DNA from: Candidatus Altarchaeales archaeon
GTDB taxonomy: Archaea; Altiarchaeota; Altiarchaeia; IMC4; QMZM01
Assembly (NCBI GenBank): GCA_003663045.1
Contig: QMZG01000015.1
Location: 1 to 14,110, forward strand
DNA: 14,110 bases
Direction of reading: 5' to 3'
Shown: in pieces, positions 1 to 6,108 of the stretch
Layout of the letters: every line of letters begins with the position of its first letter
Position numbering within the stretch: the stretch's first letter is position 1
The notes under the pieces: generated by a model
Told to the model about the DNA's origin: nothing
The model's input: only the letters and a program-made list of their open reading frames with translations
Database searches by the model: none
Position numbers and translations under genes: made by a program

Positions 1-1
1 A

Positions 2-9
2 ATTTAAAC
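2..9 (+). promoter_or_regulatory. possible TATA box of the grpE-dnaK operon
   Basis: An ATTTAAAC element lies 25-32 nt upstream of the grpE ATG, which has no Shine-Dalgarno sequence before it. The spacing fits an archaeal TATA box driving a leaderless or nearly leaderless mRNA. The window begins here, so the BRE and any heat-shock operator cannot be seen. The call rests on position and base composition only. Confidence 0.35.
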
Positions 10-33
10 ATCCAAACCCATAATTAATTTAAT

Positions 34-525
34 ATGCATTCTAAGCATAGGAAGAGGGGGAAGAGCAAGAAGGAGCTGGAAAAAGAGGTAGAAGGCTTAA
101 AAAAAGAAATTGAAGAACTCAGGAAACATTCATTGCGACAAAGGGCAGATTTTGAAAATTACAGAAAGCAACTGGACAGGGAGAGGGAGGAATTCATGAA
201 ATATGCCAATGAGAAATTAATTACCCAGCTCTTAGAAGTGATCGATAATTTTGAAAGAGCCCTCCCCGAATTGGAAAAGAATGATCCAGAATCTGCTCGG
301 GGAATTGAGATGATCTATAAGCAATTGATGCAGATCCTGGAAAAAGCGGGTCTTAGAAGGATCGAAGCCATTGGAAAGAAGTTTGATCCTTACTATCACG
401 AGGCGTTTCTGCGAGAAAAGAGTGATGAACCAGAAGGCACCATCCTGGAAGAATTGCAGAAAGGGTATATGTTGAATCTAAAGGTAATTCGTCACTCAAA
501 GGTTAAGGTTTCTAAAGGAAAATAA
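34..525 (+). CDS. grpE: GrpE, nucleotide exchange factor for DnaK
   Basis: GrpE releases ADP from the Hsp70 protein DnaK in the cytoplasm, so that DnaK can bind ATP and let go of its client. The 163-residue product has a charged coiled coil over roughly residues 8-60, the GrpE dimerisation helix. A C-terminal beta domain follows with the family signature: KKFDPYYHEAF at about 111-121, GTILEELQKGYMLNLKV at about 134-150, and a closing KVKV. The usual Arg-Pro-Ala of the signature reads Arg-His-Ser here, a mild change. The length is at the short end for the family, with little extension before the coil. dnaK follows after 20 nt, so the two genes are probably co-transcribed. The ATG has no ribosome binding site and is probably read leaderless. 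Confidence 0.96.
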   Translation: MHSKHRKRGKSKKELEKEVEGLKKEIEELRKHSLRQRADFENYRKQLDREREEFMKYANEKLITQLLEVIDNFERALPELEKNDPESARGIEMIYKQLMQILEKAGLRRIEAIGKKFDPYYHEAFLREKSDEPEGTILEELQKGYMLNLKVIRHSKVKVSKGK

Positions 526-533
526 ATTTAAAA

Positions 534-538
534 GGTGA
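534..538 (+). promoter_or_regulatory. ribosome binding site of dnaK
   Basis: GGTGA lies 7 nt before the dnaK ATG and complements the anti-Shine-Dalgarno end of archaeal 16S rRNA. It fixes the dnaK start. The contrast with grpE, which has no such site, fits grpE being first in the transcript and dnaK internal. Confidence 0.75.
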
Positions 539-545
539 ATGAAAA

Positions 546-2453
546 ATGGCAGAAGAAAAGGTAAAGAAGGAAAAAATTATCGGGATTGATCTTGGAACGA
601 GCAATTCACAGGCAGCCGTGATAATAGCGGGAAAGCCAACCATCATACCCTCGGCAGAAGGAGCAACCTATGCGGGTAAAATGTTCCCTTCTGTTGTTGC
701 ATTTACTAAGGATGGTCAAATTCTTGTAGGTGAGCCCGCCAAAAGACAGGCGGTCTCAAATCCCGAAGGAACCATAATTGCTGTGAAGAGAAAGATGGGT
801 ACTAATTATAAATACAAAATTTATGGAAAGGAATACACCCCTCAGCAGATTTCTGCATATATTCTTCAGAAGATCAAAACCGATGCCGAGGCATTTCTGG
901 GAGAAAAGATTAAGAAAGCGGTGATCACGGTTCCAGCTTATTTTGATGACAATCAGAGGACAGCCACAAAGGATGCTGGCACTATCGCTGGCTTGGATGT
1001 GGTGAGAATCATAAATGAACCTACAGCTGCCTCTCTCGCTTATGGAATCGATAAGACCGAAAAAGAACACAATATAATGGTATTTGACTTTGGCGCTGGA
1101 ACCTTAGATGTGACAATAATGGAGTTTGGCGATGGTGTCTTTGAGGTTGTTTCCACGAGCGGGGATACCCATCTTGGCGGCAACGATATGGATGAAGCTA
1201 TTGTAAACTGGATCGTTGATGAATTCAAAAAAGAATCGGGCATTGATTTAAGGCAGGATAAGATGGCTATCCAGAGGGTGAGGGAGGCGGCAGAAAAAGC
1301 AAAGATCGAACTCTCTTCGGTACTCGAGACCGAGATAAATCTGCCATATATTACTGCAGACAAGAGTGGACCTAAGCACTTGACTAAGAAATTAACCAGG
1401 GCAAAATTGGAGGATCTCGTAATGCCAATCGTGGAGAAGTGTAGGCATCCCATGGAAAGAGCCCTAAAGGATGCAAAAACAAAGCCGGAAGATATAACAA
1501 AGATCATCCTCGTTGGAGGTCCTACAAGAATGCCCATAGTTCAGAAATTTGTAGAAGATTTTGTAGGGAAAAAGGTCGAGAGGGGTATTGATCCAATGGA
1601 GTGTGTTGCGATGGGCGCAGCAATCCAGGGGGGTGTCCTCGCCGGAGAGGTGAAGGATATAGTACTCTTAGATGTTACCCCGCTAACCCTTGGGATAGAA
1701 ACCCTTGGTGGTGTAAGAACGGAATTAATTCCAAGAAATACTACCATACCCACAAGGAAAAGTCAGATATTCACCACTGCGGCTGATTTTCAAACCGCTG
1801 TTACAATCAATGTCCTCCAGGGGGAAAGACCAATGGCTGCCGACAATACAAGCCTTGGACAATTCAACCTGGTTGGAATTCCTCCAGCTCCCAGGGGGGT
1901 TCCCCAGATAGAGGTAACATTTGATATAGATGCCAATGGAATTTTAAATGTTTCTGCAAAAGATCTTGGGACGGGAAAGGAGCAAAAAATAACCATCACC
2001 GCCTCCACAAAACTTTCTAAGGAGGAGATCGATAGAATGGTGAAAGAAGCAGAAGAGCATGCAGAAGAAGACAAAAGGAGAAAGGAGGAGATAGAGATTA
2101 GAAATAATGCTGATTCTTTGATATATGCAACAGAAAAAACCCTCTCAGAATTTGGAGACAAAATTACTAAAGAACAGAAAGAGAAGATAGATGGGGCTGT
2201 AAAGGCACTAAAAGAGGCGTTATCCGGAAAGGATATAACAGAGATAAAGAAGAAGATGGACGAGTTAAGCAAAGCAGTTCAGGAGGTTGGAGCAACGATA
2301 TATCAGAAGGCACAACAGGCCCAGGCGGCACAGCAGGCAGCTCAGGGAGCAGCAGGGGAGAAGAAGGAGGAAAAGCATGGGGGGGATAAAGAGAAGGTTG
2401 TGGATGCGGAATACGAGGTGAAGGATGAGAAGAAGGGAGAAAAGAAGAAATGA
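546..2453 (+). CDS. dnaK: DnaK (Hsp70 molecular chaperone)
   Basis: DnaK is the ATP-driven cytoplasmic chaperone that binds exposed hydrophobic segments, working with the DnaJ and GrpE encoded on either side. The 635-residue product is full length. The ATPase domain (about 10-365) shows IGIDLGTSNS at 12-21, AYFDDNQRTATKDAG at about 131-145, NEPTAASLAYG at about 157-167 and ILVGGPTRMP near 320. The allosteric linker DIVLLDVTPL starts at 371, followed by the beta-sandwich substrate domain, an alpha-helical lid, an Ala/Gln-rich stretch and a Lys/Glu-rich tail containing VVDAEYEVKDE. The N-terminal lobe lacks the insertion typical of Gram-negative DnaK, so it is of the short type shared by Gram-positive bacteria and archaea. 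The second phosphate loop reads DFGAGTLDV (181-189) instead of the common DLGGGTFDV. The catalytic-site Thr and Asp positions are kept. Confidence 0.98.
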   Translation: MAEEKVKKEKIIGIDLGTSNSQAAVIIAGKPTIIPSAEGATYAGKMFPSVVAFTKDGQILVGEPAKRQAVSNPEGTIIAVKRKMGTNYKYKIYGKEYTPQQISAYILQKIKTDAEAFLGEKIKKAVITVPAYFDDNQRTATKDAGTIAGLDVVRIINEPTAASLAYGIDKTEKEHNIMVFDFGAGTLDVTIMEFGDGVFEVVSTSGDTHLGGNDMDEAIVNWIVDEFKKESGIDLRQDKMAIQRVREAAEKAKIELSSVLETEINLPYITADKSGPKHLTKKLTRAKLEDLVMPIVEKCRHPMERALKDAKTKPEDITKIILVGGPTRMPIVQKFVEDFVGKKVERGIDPMECVAMGAAIQGGVLAGEVKDIVLLDVTPLTLGIETLGGVRTELIPRNTTIPTRKSQIFTTAADFQTAVTINVLQGERPMAADNTSLGQFNLVGIPPAPRGVPQIEVTFDIDANGILNVSAKDLGTGKEQKITITASTKLSKEEIDRMVKEAEEHAEEDKRRKEEIEIRNNADSLIYATEKTLSEFGDKITKEQKEKIDGAVKALKEALSGKDITEIKKKMDELSKAVQEVGATIYQKAQQAQAAQQAAQGAAGEKKEEKHGGDKEKVVDAEYEVKDEKKGEKKK

Positions 2454-2554
2454 CTAAAATTCAAAAAGAAGAAACTATCAGAGAAAATAGACTGGGATGA
2501 ATTGTATTGTTCTCAGCTTGAAATACGATAAATCCAAATACAGAATTCTCTAAT

Positions 2555-3712
2555 ATGACAAAGCGCGACTACTATGAGATTCTTGGTGTCGGAAGGGATG
2601 CCACCGAAAAGGAGATCAAAAGAGCCTATAGAAGATTAGCCAAGAAATATCACCCAGATGTTTGCAAGGAACCTAATGCTGAGGAAAAATTCAAGGAAAT
2701 TTCTGAGGCATATGAGGTTCTAGTCGATCCAAATAAAAGAGCCAATTACGATAGATTTGGTCATGCCGGAACGGAAAGTATCTTTGGAAAGGGTGGTTTT
2801 AGTTGGTCAGATTTTACCCATTTTAGTGATATAGATGATTTATTTGGTAGAGACTTCTTTGGAAGGGACATATTTGATGTATTTTTTAAGGGGTTTAGAG
2901 AGACCACCAGAGCGGGACCGGTTAAGGGTAATGATCTAAGATATGATCTCTACATAAGCCTGGAAGAGGCGGCATCTGGATTAAAAACAGAGATTCAGAT
3001 TCCGAGAACAGAGAAGTGTAGTGATTGTAATGGCACTGGGGCCAGGGCGGGAACATCACCAAAAACATGTCCCGTATGCAATGGAACTGGGCAGGAAAAA
3101 AGGGAGAGAAGAACACCATTTGGTCAATTTGTAAGTATCACTACCTGTAGTAGATGTCATGGTGAGGGAAAAATTATAGAACAACCCTGTCCCACCTGCA
3201 ATGGCACTGGGAGAATAAGACATACCAGAAGGATCTCTGTCAAGATTCCCGCCGGTGTTGATACTGGATCTCGCCTTAGAATTTCTGGCGAGGGCGATTC
3301 TGGGATTGGAGGAGGACCGTCTGGAGATCTCTATATTGTTATACATGTCAATCCTCATGAATTTTTCAAGAGGGAGGGGGATGATATTTTCTGCGAAGTA
3401 CCTATAACCTTTACTCAAGCGGCATTAGGTGATGAAATTGAGGTTCCCACATTGAAGGGAAAAGCGAGGTTGAAGATACCACCCGGAACGCAAACAGGGA
3501 CTATCTTCAGGCTAAGGGGGGAAGGAATCCCTCATCTCAAGGGAAGGGGCAAGGGAGATCAAAACGTCAGGGTTAGAGTAGTTACACCAAAGAAGTTGAG
3601 TAGGAGGGAGAAAGAATTATTTGAGGAACTGGCAAAAATAGAGGGTAAGGGATCAGGGCTCAAAGGCTTTATTGGGAGGATGATGAATGATGTAAAAGAA
3701 ACCTTTACATAA
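2555..3712 (+). CDS. dnaJ: DnaJ (Hsp40 co-chaperone)
   Basis: DnaJ delivers unfolded clients to DnaK and stimulates its ATPase. The 385-residue protein has the class I (type A) layout. A J domain covers about 4-67 with HPD at 33-35. A short Gly/Phe/Asp-rich linker follows to about 125. Four complete CxxCxGxG zinc motifs begin at Cys155, Cys172, Cys198 and Cys212, and a two-part C-terminal client-binding domain runs from about 225 to 350. All eight zinc cysteines are present, so two zinc ions should bind. About 100 nt separates it from dnaK, with no ribosome binding site before the ATG. AT-rich sequence about 25-30 nt upstream would allow a separate leaderless transcript, although read-through from dnaK is equally possible. 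Confidence 0.97.
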   Translation: MTKRDYYEILGVGRDATEKEIKRAYRRLAKKYHPDVCKEPNAEEKFKEISEAYEVLVDPNKRANYDRFGHAGTESIFGKGGFSWSDFTHFSDIDDLFGRDFFGRDIFDVFFKGFRETTRAGPVKGNDLRYDLYISLEEAASGLKTEIQIPRTEKCSDCNGTGARAGTSPKTCPVCNGTGQEKRERRTPFGQFVSITTCSRCHGEGKIIEQPCPTCNGTGRIRHTRRISVKIPAGVDTGSRLRISGEGDSGIGGGPSGDLYIVIHVNPHEFFKREGDDIFCEVPITFTQAALGDEIEVPTLKGKARLKIPPGTQTGTIFRLRGEGIPHLKGRGKGDQNVRVRVVTPKKLSRREKELFEELAKIEGKGSGLKGFIGRMMNDVKETFT

Positions 3713-3718
3713 AATTGA

Positions 3719-3728
3719 TTTTATTTAA
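3719..3728 (+). promoter_or_regulatory. TATA box for the 50-aa ORF and lipid synthase pair
   Basis: TTTTATTTAA lies 23-32 nt before the ATG at 3751, the spacing expected for a leaderless archaeal transcript. It comes directly after the dnaJ stop codon, so a new transcription unit probably starts here. Inferred from sequence and spacing only. Confidence 0.5.
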
Positions 3729-3750
3729 CTGAAAATTCAAATTTATAACT

Positions 3751-3903
3751 ATGGATAAAATGATCTCAAGAAAGTTGGTCATATCATGGATAATCCTACT
3801 CGCTATTGCAGCTATTATCATAGTCTTTATCCTGTGGTGGTTCTTTGGTCAGTACTACGCCCTTGAACCTATTGGTGGGACCTCAATAGAGGCGATTAAA
3901 TGA
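3751..3903 (+). CDS. small single-span membrane protein (50 aa), unknown function
   Basis: I do not recognise this short ORF, but several things support it as a gene. It starts with ATG after a well-placed TATA-like element. It encodes 50 residues and stops with TGA one base before the ATG of the next gene, a typical operon junction. The product has a basic N-terminus (MDKMISRKL), one strong hydrophobic helix over about residues 9-33 rich in Ile, Ala and Trp, and a short polar tail of about 17 residues (GQYYALEPIGGTSIEAIK). The positive-inside rule would leave the tail outside the cell. An accessory subunit of the neighbouring CDP-alcohol phosphotransferase is one possibility, inferred only from the tight linkage. 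Because the peptide is short, a non-coding explanation is not excluded. Confidence 0.65.
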   Translation: MDKMISRKLVISWIILLAIAAIIIVFILWWFFGQYYALEPIGGTSIEAIK

Positions 3904-3904
3904 A

Positions 3905-4525
3905 ATGATAAAATCCAGATTCAACACAGAGAGGATTTCTATAAAGACAGGTATTATATTCTCAAGGTTTGGAATCTCCCCAAATACATGGACGGTCATG
4001 GGTTTGATTCCCGCCATCCTGGGATTTATAATCCTCGCTATTTATCAAGATCTGCTCGTAAGCCTCCTCTTTTTTATCCTTTCTGGGGTTATCGATGCAA
4101 TAGATGGGGCGGTAGCGAGGGTAACTAGAAGTATCTCCGCACAGGGTGCATTTCTCGATGGAATAATTGACAGATATGTGGAGATTTTACTCTACATGGG
4201 GCTTCTATTTTTCCTATTTAGCAGAGAGGAATTCTTGCTGCCGAATTCTTTCTGGATTTCACTTCTTATTTTTGGGGCATTAATGCCAACATATATCAGA
4301 TCCTATGCACACCATAGGGGCGTAGTTATCGATTCCGAGGATCTGAGAAGAATGGGTGGCCTTCTTGAAAGGGCAGAGAGGTTAACATTAATCTACATAG
4401 GAATGTTTTTGGGTTTATTTGAAGAAATCTGGCTCGTTTATGTAATAGCCATAGCGTCTATTTTAGCTAATATTACCGCTCTGCAAAGACTGTGGTTTGT
4501 GATCAATTATGGAAAGAGGATATAA
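3905..4525 (+). CDS. CDP-alcohol phosphotransferase, probably archaetidylinositol-phosphate synthase
   Basis: This membrane enzyme joins a CDP-activated archaeal ether lipid to a small alcohol, most likely L-myo-inositol 1-phosphate, to make a polar lipid headgroup. The 206-residue protein carries the complete family signature D64-x2-D67-G68-x2-A71-R72-x8-G81-x3-D85-x3-D89, whose aspartates bind the catalytic metal ions. Around it are about six hydrophobic helices, at roughly 29-47, 49-63, 94-107, 114-130, 154-172 and 174-195. The segment SPNTWTVMGL (25-34) before the first helix and the GAFLDGIIDRY arrangement resemble archaeal AIP synthase and PgsA-like proteins. The substrate cannot be fixed from the signature, and a glycerol-phosphate or serine acceptor remains possible. 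The gene begins one base after a 50-codon membrane ORF. A TATA-like TATAAAAA overlaps its stop codon and could serve the gene after it. Confidence 0.85.
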   Translation: MIKSRFNTERISIKTGIIFSRFGISPNTWTVMGLIPAILGFIILAIYQDLLVSLLFFILSGVIDAIDGAVARVTRSISAQGAFLDGIIDRYVEILLYMGLLFFLFSREEFLLPNSFWISLLIFGALMPTYIRSYAHHRGVVIDSEDLRRMGGLLERAERLTLIYIGMFLGLFEEIWLVYVIAIASILANITALQRLWFVINYGKRI

Positions 4526-4549
4526 AAATGGATATGGGGTATTTAATAA
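4521..4549 (+). promoter_or_regulatory. promoter region of the lysine-rich coiled-coil gene
   Basis: Two TATA-like elements lie here: TATAAAAA at 4521-4528, overlapping the previous stop codon, and TTTAATAA at 4542-4549. The second is 25-32 nt upstream of the ATG at 4574 and would give a leaderless mRNA from that ATG. The first would place transcription near 4550 and leave a leader of about 24 nt. Which one is used cannot be decided from sequence. Confidence 0.4.
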
Positions 4550-4573
4550 TTGATTCCCTATTCCATATCTGAT

Positions 4574-5068
4574 ATGGTTTCTCAGAGGATTACCCCAAAG
4601 GAACTTTCAAATCTACTGGTGGAAAAGCATCAAAAATTTATAGAAGAATATAAAAAAGAATTTGATATCCTGGATAGAATTTTTGTTCTGAAGGAAAAGC
4701 AGGACCAACTGGAATATTGGTTGCACGATTCTAAGGACGATCCCGAGAAGAATCAGAAATATCTTAAAGCCATGAGGGCTGCGGATAAAGAACTTCTAAA
4801 ATTGAACGAGGAACTAAAGGTGTTGTATAGTTCTAATTCTAATGAAACCGAAACCCACAATGTTCCTAAAACCAATCTCAAAGGTAGATACAACTTGCTA
4901 AAGAATAGGATAGAGATGCATAAGGAAGCCATTACCTACTGGGATAAGAAACTCAAAGATCTTTCAAAGGACAAGGAGGCTAAGAAGAGGGGAAAGGTTA
5001 AAAAGGTTGGAGAGTTGAAAAAGAAAAAAGCAAAAAAGGCCAAAAGGACTAAAAAGGCCGGAAAATAG
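4574..5068 (+). CDS. coiled-coil protein with lysine-rich C-terminal tail, unknown function
   Basis: I do not recognise a named family. The 164-residue product is almost entirely charged helix. Residues about 8-85 form a heptad-like segment, followed by an Asn/Ser/Thr-rich break (NSNETETHN) and a second helix at about 105-135. The last 30 or so residues are nearly all Lys with Ala, Gly and Val (for example KKKKAKKAKRTKKAGK). Such tails resemble histone H1 or other nucleic-acid-binding tails, so DNA or RNA contact is plausible but only inferred. There is no membrane segment or signal peptide. I chose the ATG at 4574 rather than an upstream in-frame TTG at 4550 (172 residues), because the ATG has a TATA-like element at leaderless distance and neither start has a ribosome binding site. 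Another coiled-coil gene follows 115 nt downstream. Confidence 0.75.
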   Translation: MVSQRITPKELSNLLVEKHQKFIEEYKKEFDILDRIFVLKEKQDQLEYWLHDSKDDPEKNQKYLKAMRAADKELLKLNEELKVLYSSNSNETETHNVPKTNLKGRYNLLKNRIEMHKEAITYWDKKLKDLSKDKEAKKRGKVKKVGELKKKKAKKAKRTKKAGK

Positions 5069-5084
5069 ATTTTAATTGATAATT

Positions 5085-5105
5085 GAATTTCACGAAGTGA
5101 AATTC
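5085..5105 (+). other. perfect 9-bp hairpin in the spacer between coiled-coil genes
   Basis: Arms GAATTTCAC (5085-5093) and GTGAAATTC (5097-5105) are exact reverse complements around a GAA loop, closed by a C-G pair. The hairpin lies 16 nt after the stop of the upstream gene. No U-run follows directly, so it is not a textbook intrinsic terminator. It could be an RNA 3'-end stabiliser, a processing site or an operator. Confidence 0.6.
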
Positions 5106-5121
5106 TGGGGGTTTAGAAATT

Positions 5122-5132
5122 GGGGTTGCCCC
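5122..5132 (+). other. G/C-run mini-stem GGGG-TTG-CCCC
   Basis: GGGG (5122-5125) and CCCC (5129-5132) flank a TTG loop. A second CCCC lies at 5135-5138 and a GGGGG run at 5107-5111, so alternative pairings are possible. It is GC-dense compared with the surrounding AT-rich DNA and sits 17 nt after the preceding hairpin. A T-rich stretch (ttctatttattat) follows and could help end transcription. Confidence 0.45.
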
Positions 5133-5155
5133 TTCCCCTTCTATTTATTATAATT

Positions 5156-5167
5156 AAAATTTAAATA
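5156..5167 (+). promoter_or_regulatory. TATA box of the 300-aa coiled-coil gene
   Basis: AAAATTTAAATA ends 17 nt before the ATG at 5184 and begins 28 nt before it, consistent with an archaeal TATA box and a leaderless or very short leader. No ribosome binding site precedes the ATG. Confidence 0.5.
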
Positions 5168-5183
5168 GGATTAATTTAGAATC

Positions 5184-6086
5184 ATGAACGAAAAAGAACT
5201 GAAGAATAATATAAATGCACTGAGGCATGAGATAGATCAGAGAAATAAAAGGATCAGAGAACTTTATAGGGAGATAAATTTTCACAAGAGGGATGCAGAT
5301 CAATTGAGAATCAAGAGGGATGAAACCACCGAAAGGGCAAATAAACTTGGCGAAGAGGCAAAGATATTTATAGCTAATAGAGACAAACTCAATGAGAAGA
5401 TCTCTAAGTTAAAGGAAAGGCGCAATTCCATAATTACAGAAATAAAGAATTTCACTCGAGAGATAAAAGAGAATAAAAATCTCAGAGATGAATTGAACAA
5501 AGATTCTAGGGGAACGAATGAATTACTTAAAGATATATATGAAAAGAATCTGAAAATTCTTCTAAATGATGACATACCACTAAAGGATGAGATCAAACTG
5601 TTTGATAAAGTTTTTGAGATCAAAGAGAGACTGAAGGTTGCCAAAAAGGCCGATTCTTTACATAAAAAGATCTTAAATAAATATGATCATATTCAGAAGC
5701 TTAAAACCGAGTTGAATCAGATACGCGAGGAGATACAAAATATTGCCAATGAATCACAAGAGCAGCATGAGAAGGCAATGAATATCTACAAGGAAATAAG
5801 CATTTTGAGAAGGGAATCCAATAACTACCACAGAAAATTACTTGAGAAATATGATGAGATGAATCCGCTTCGTGATAAGGTAAATGAGATAAAGGCGGAG
5901 ATAAAAGTAATACAGGGAAAATTATCCCCATATCTCGAAGAAATGAACAGGATCAGGCACGAAAGGGAAGAGCGTAGGAAGGATAAAGATCTTGTTGAGG
6001 CAAAAGAAAAATTACACACAAAGAAGAGACTGAGTATTGATGACTTCAGAATTCTCATGGAAAGGGGAGAGATCAGTTTAGACTAA
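5184..6086 (+). CDS. COG1340-type archaeal coiled-coil protein
   Basis: The 300-residue protein is continuous charged coiled coil. A first long helix covers about 1-110. A central non-coil segment at about 115-150 (LKDIYEKNLKILLNDD and following) matches a hinge-like helical hairpin. A second coil runs over about 150-270. It closes with a short conserved-looking cap, KLHTKKRLSIDDFRILMERG, at about 276-295. This layout, with the Lys/Arg-Leu-x-x-x-(D/E)-Phe cap, matches the widespread uncharacterised archaeal coiled-coil family COG1340, often mislabelled as a phosphatase. No biochemical role is established. An SMC/Rad50-like scaffold or a ribosome- or replication-linked role is speculation. It has no signal peptide or membrane helix. 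It converges on the rfcL gene, with only 22 nt between the two stop codons. Confidence 0.8.
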   Translation: MNEKELKNNINALRHEIDQRNKRIRELYREINFHKRDADQLRIKRDETTERANKLGEEAKIFIANRDKLNEKISKLKERRNSIITEIKNFTREIKENKNLRDELNKDSRGTNELLKDIYEKNLKILLNDDIPLKDEIKLFDKVFEIKERLKVAKKADSLHKKILNKYDHIQKLKTELNQIREEIQNIANESQEQHEKAMNIYKEISILRRESNNYHRKLLEKYDEMNPLRDKVNEIKAEIKVIQGKLSPYLEEMNRIRHEREERRKDKDLVEAKEKLHTKKRLSIDDFRILMERGEISLD

Positions 6087-6108
6087 GCGACTCGATATCT
6101 AATTTTGT

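Noticed and set aside
756..2272. Minus-strand open frames opposite dnaK
   Set aside because: They lie fully inside a well-conserved dnaK gene and encode Ser/Phe/Ile-rich sequence typical of antisense frames of charged proteins.
4550..4573. TTG start giving an 8-residue longer lysine-rich coiled-coil protein
   Set aside because: A downstream ATG at 4574 has a TATA-like element at leaderless distance. The TTG has no ribosome binding site and the added residues show no coil pattern.
5085..5105. Hairpin as a classical intrinsic terminator
   Set aside because: No U-run follows the stem directly; the sequence after it is G-rich.
5085..5132. CRISPR-like or tandem repeat structure in the coiled-coil spacer
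   Set aside because: There is only one hairpin and a partial GAAATT...GGGG near-repeat, with no regular repeat-spacer pattern.
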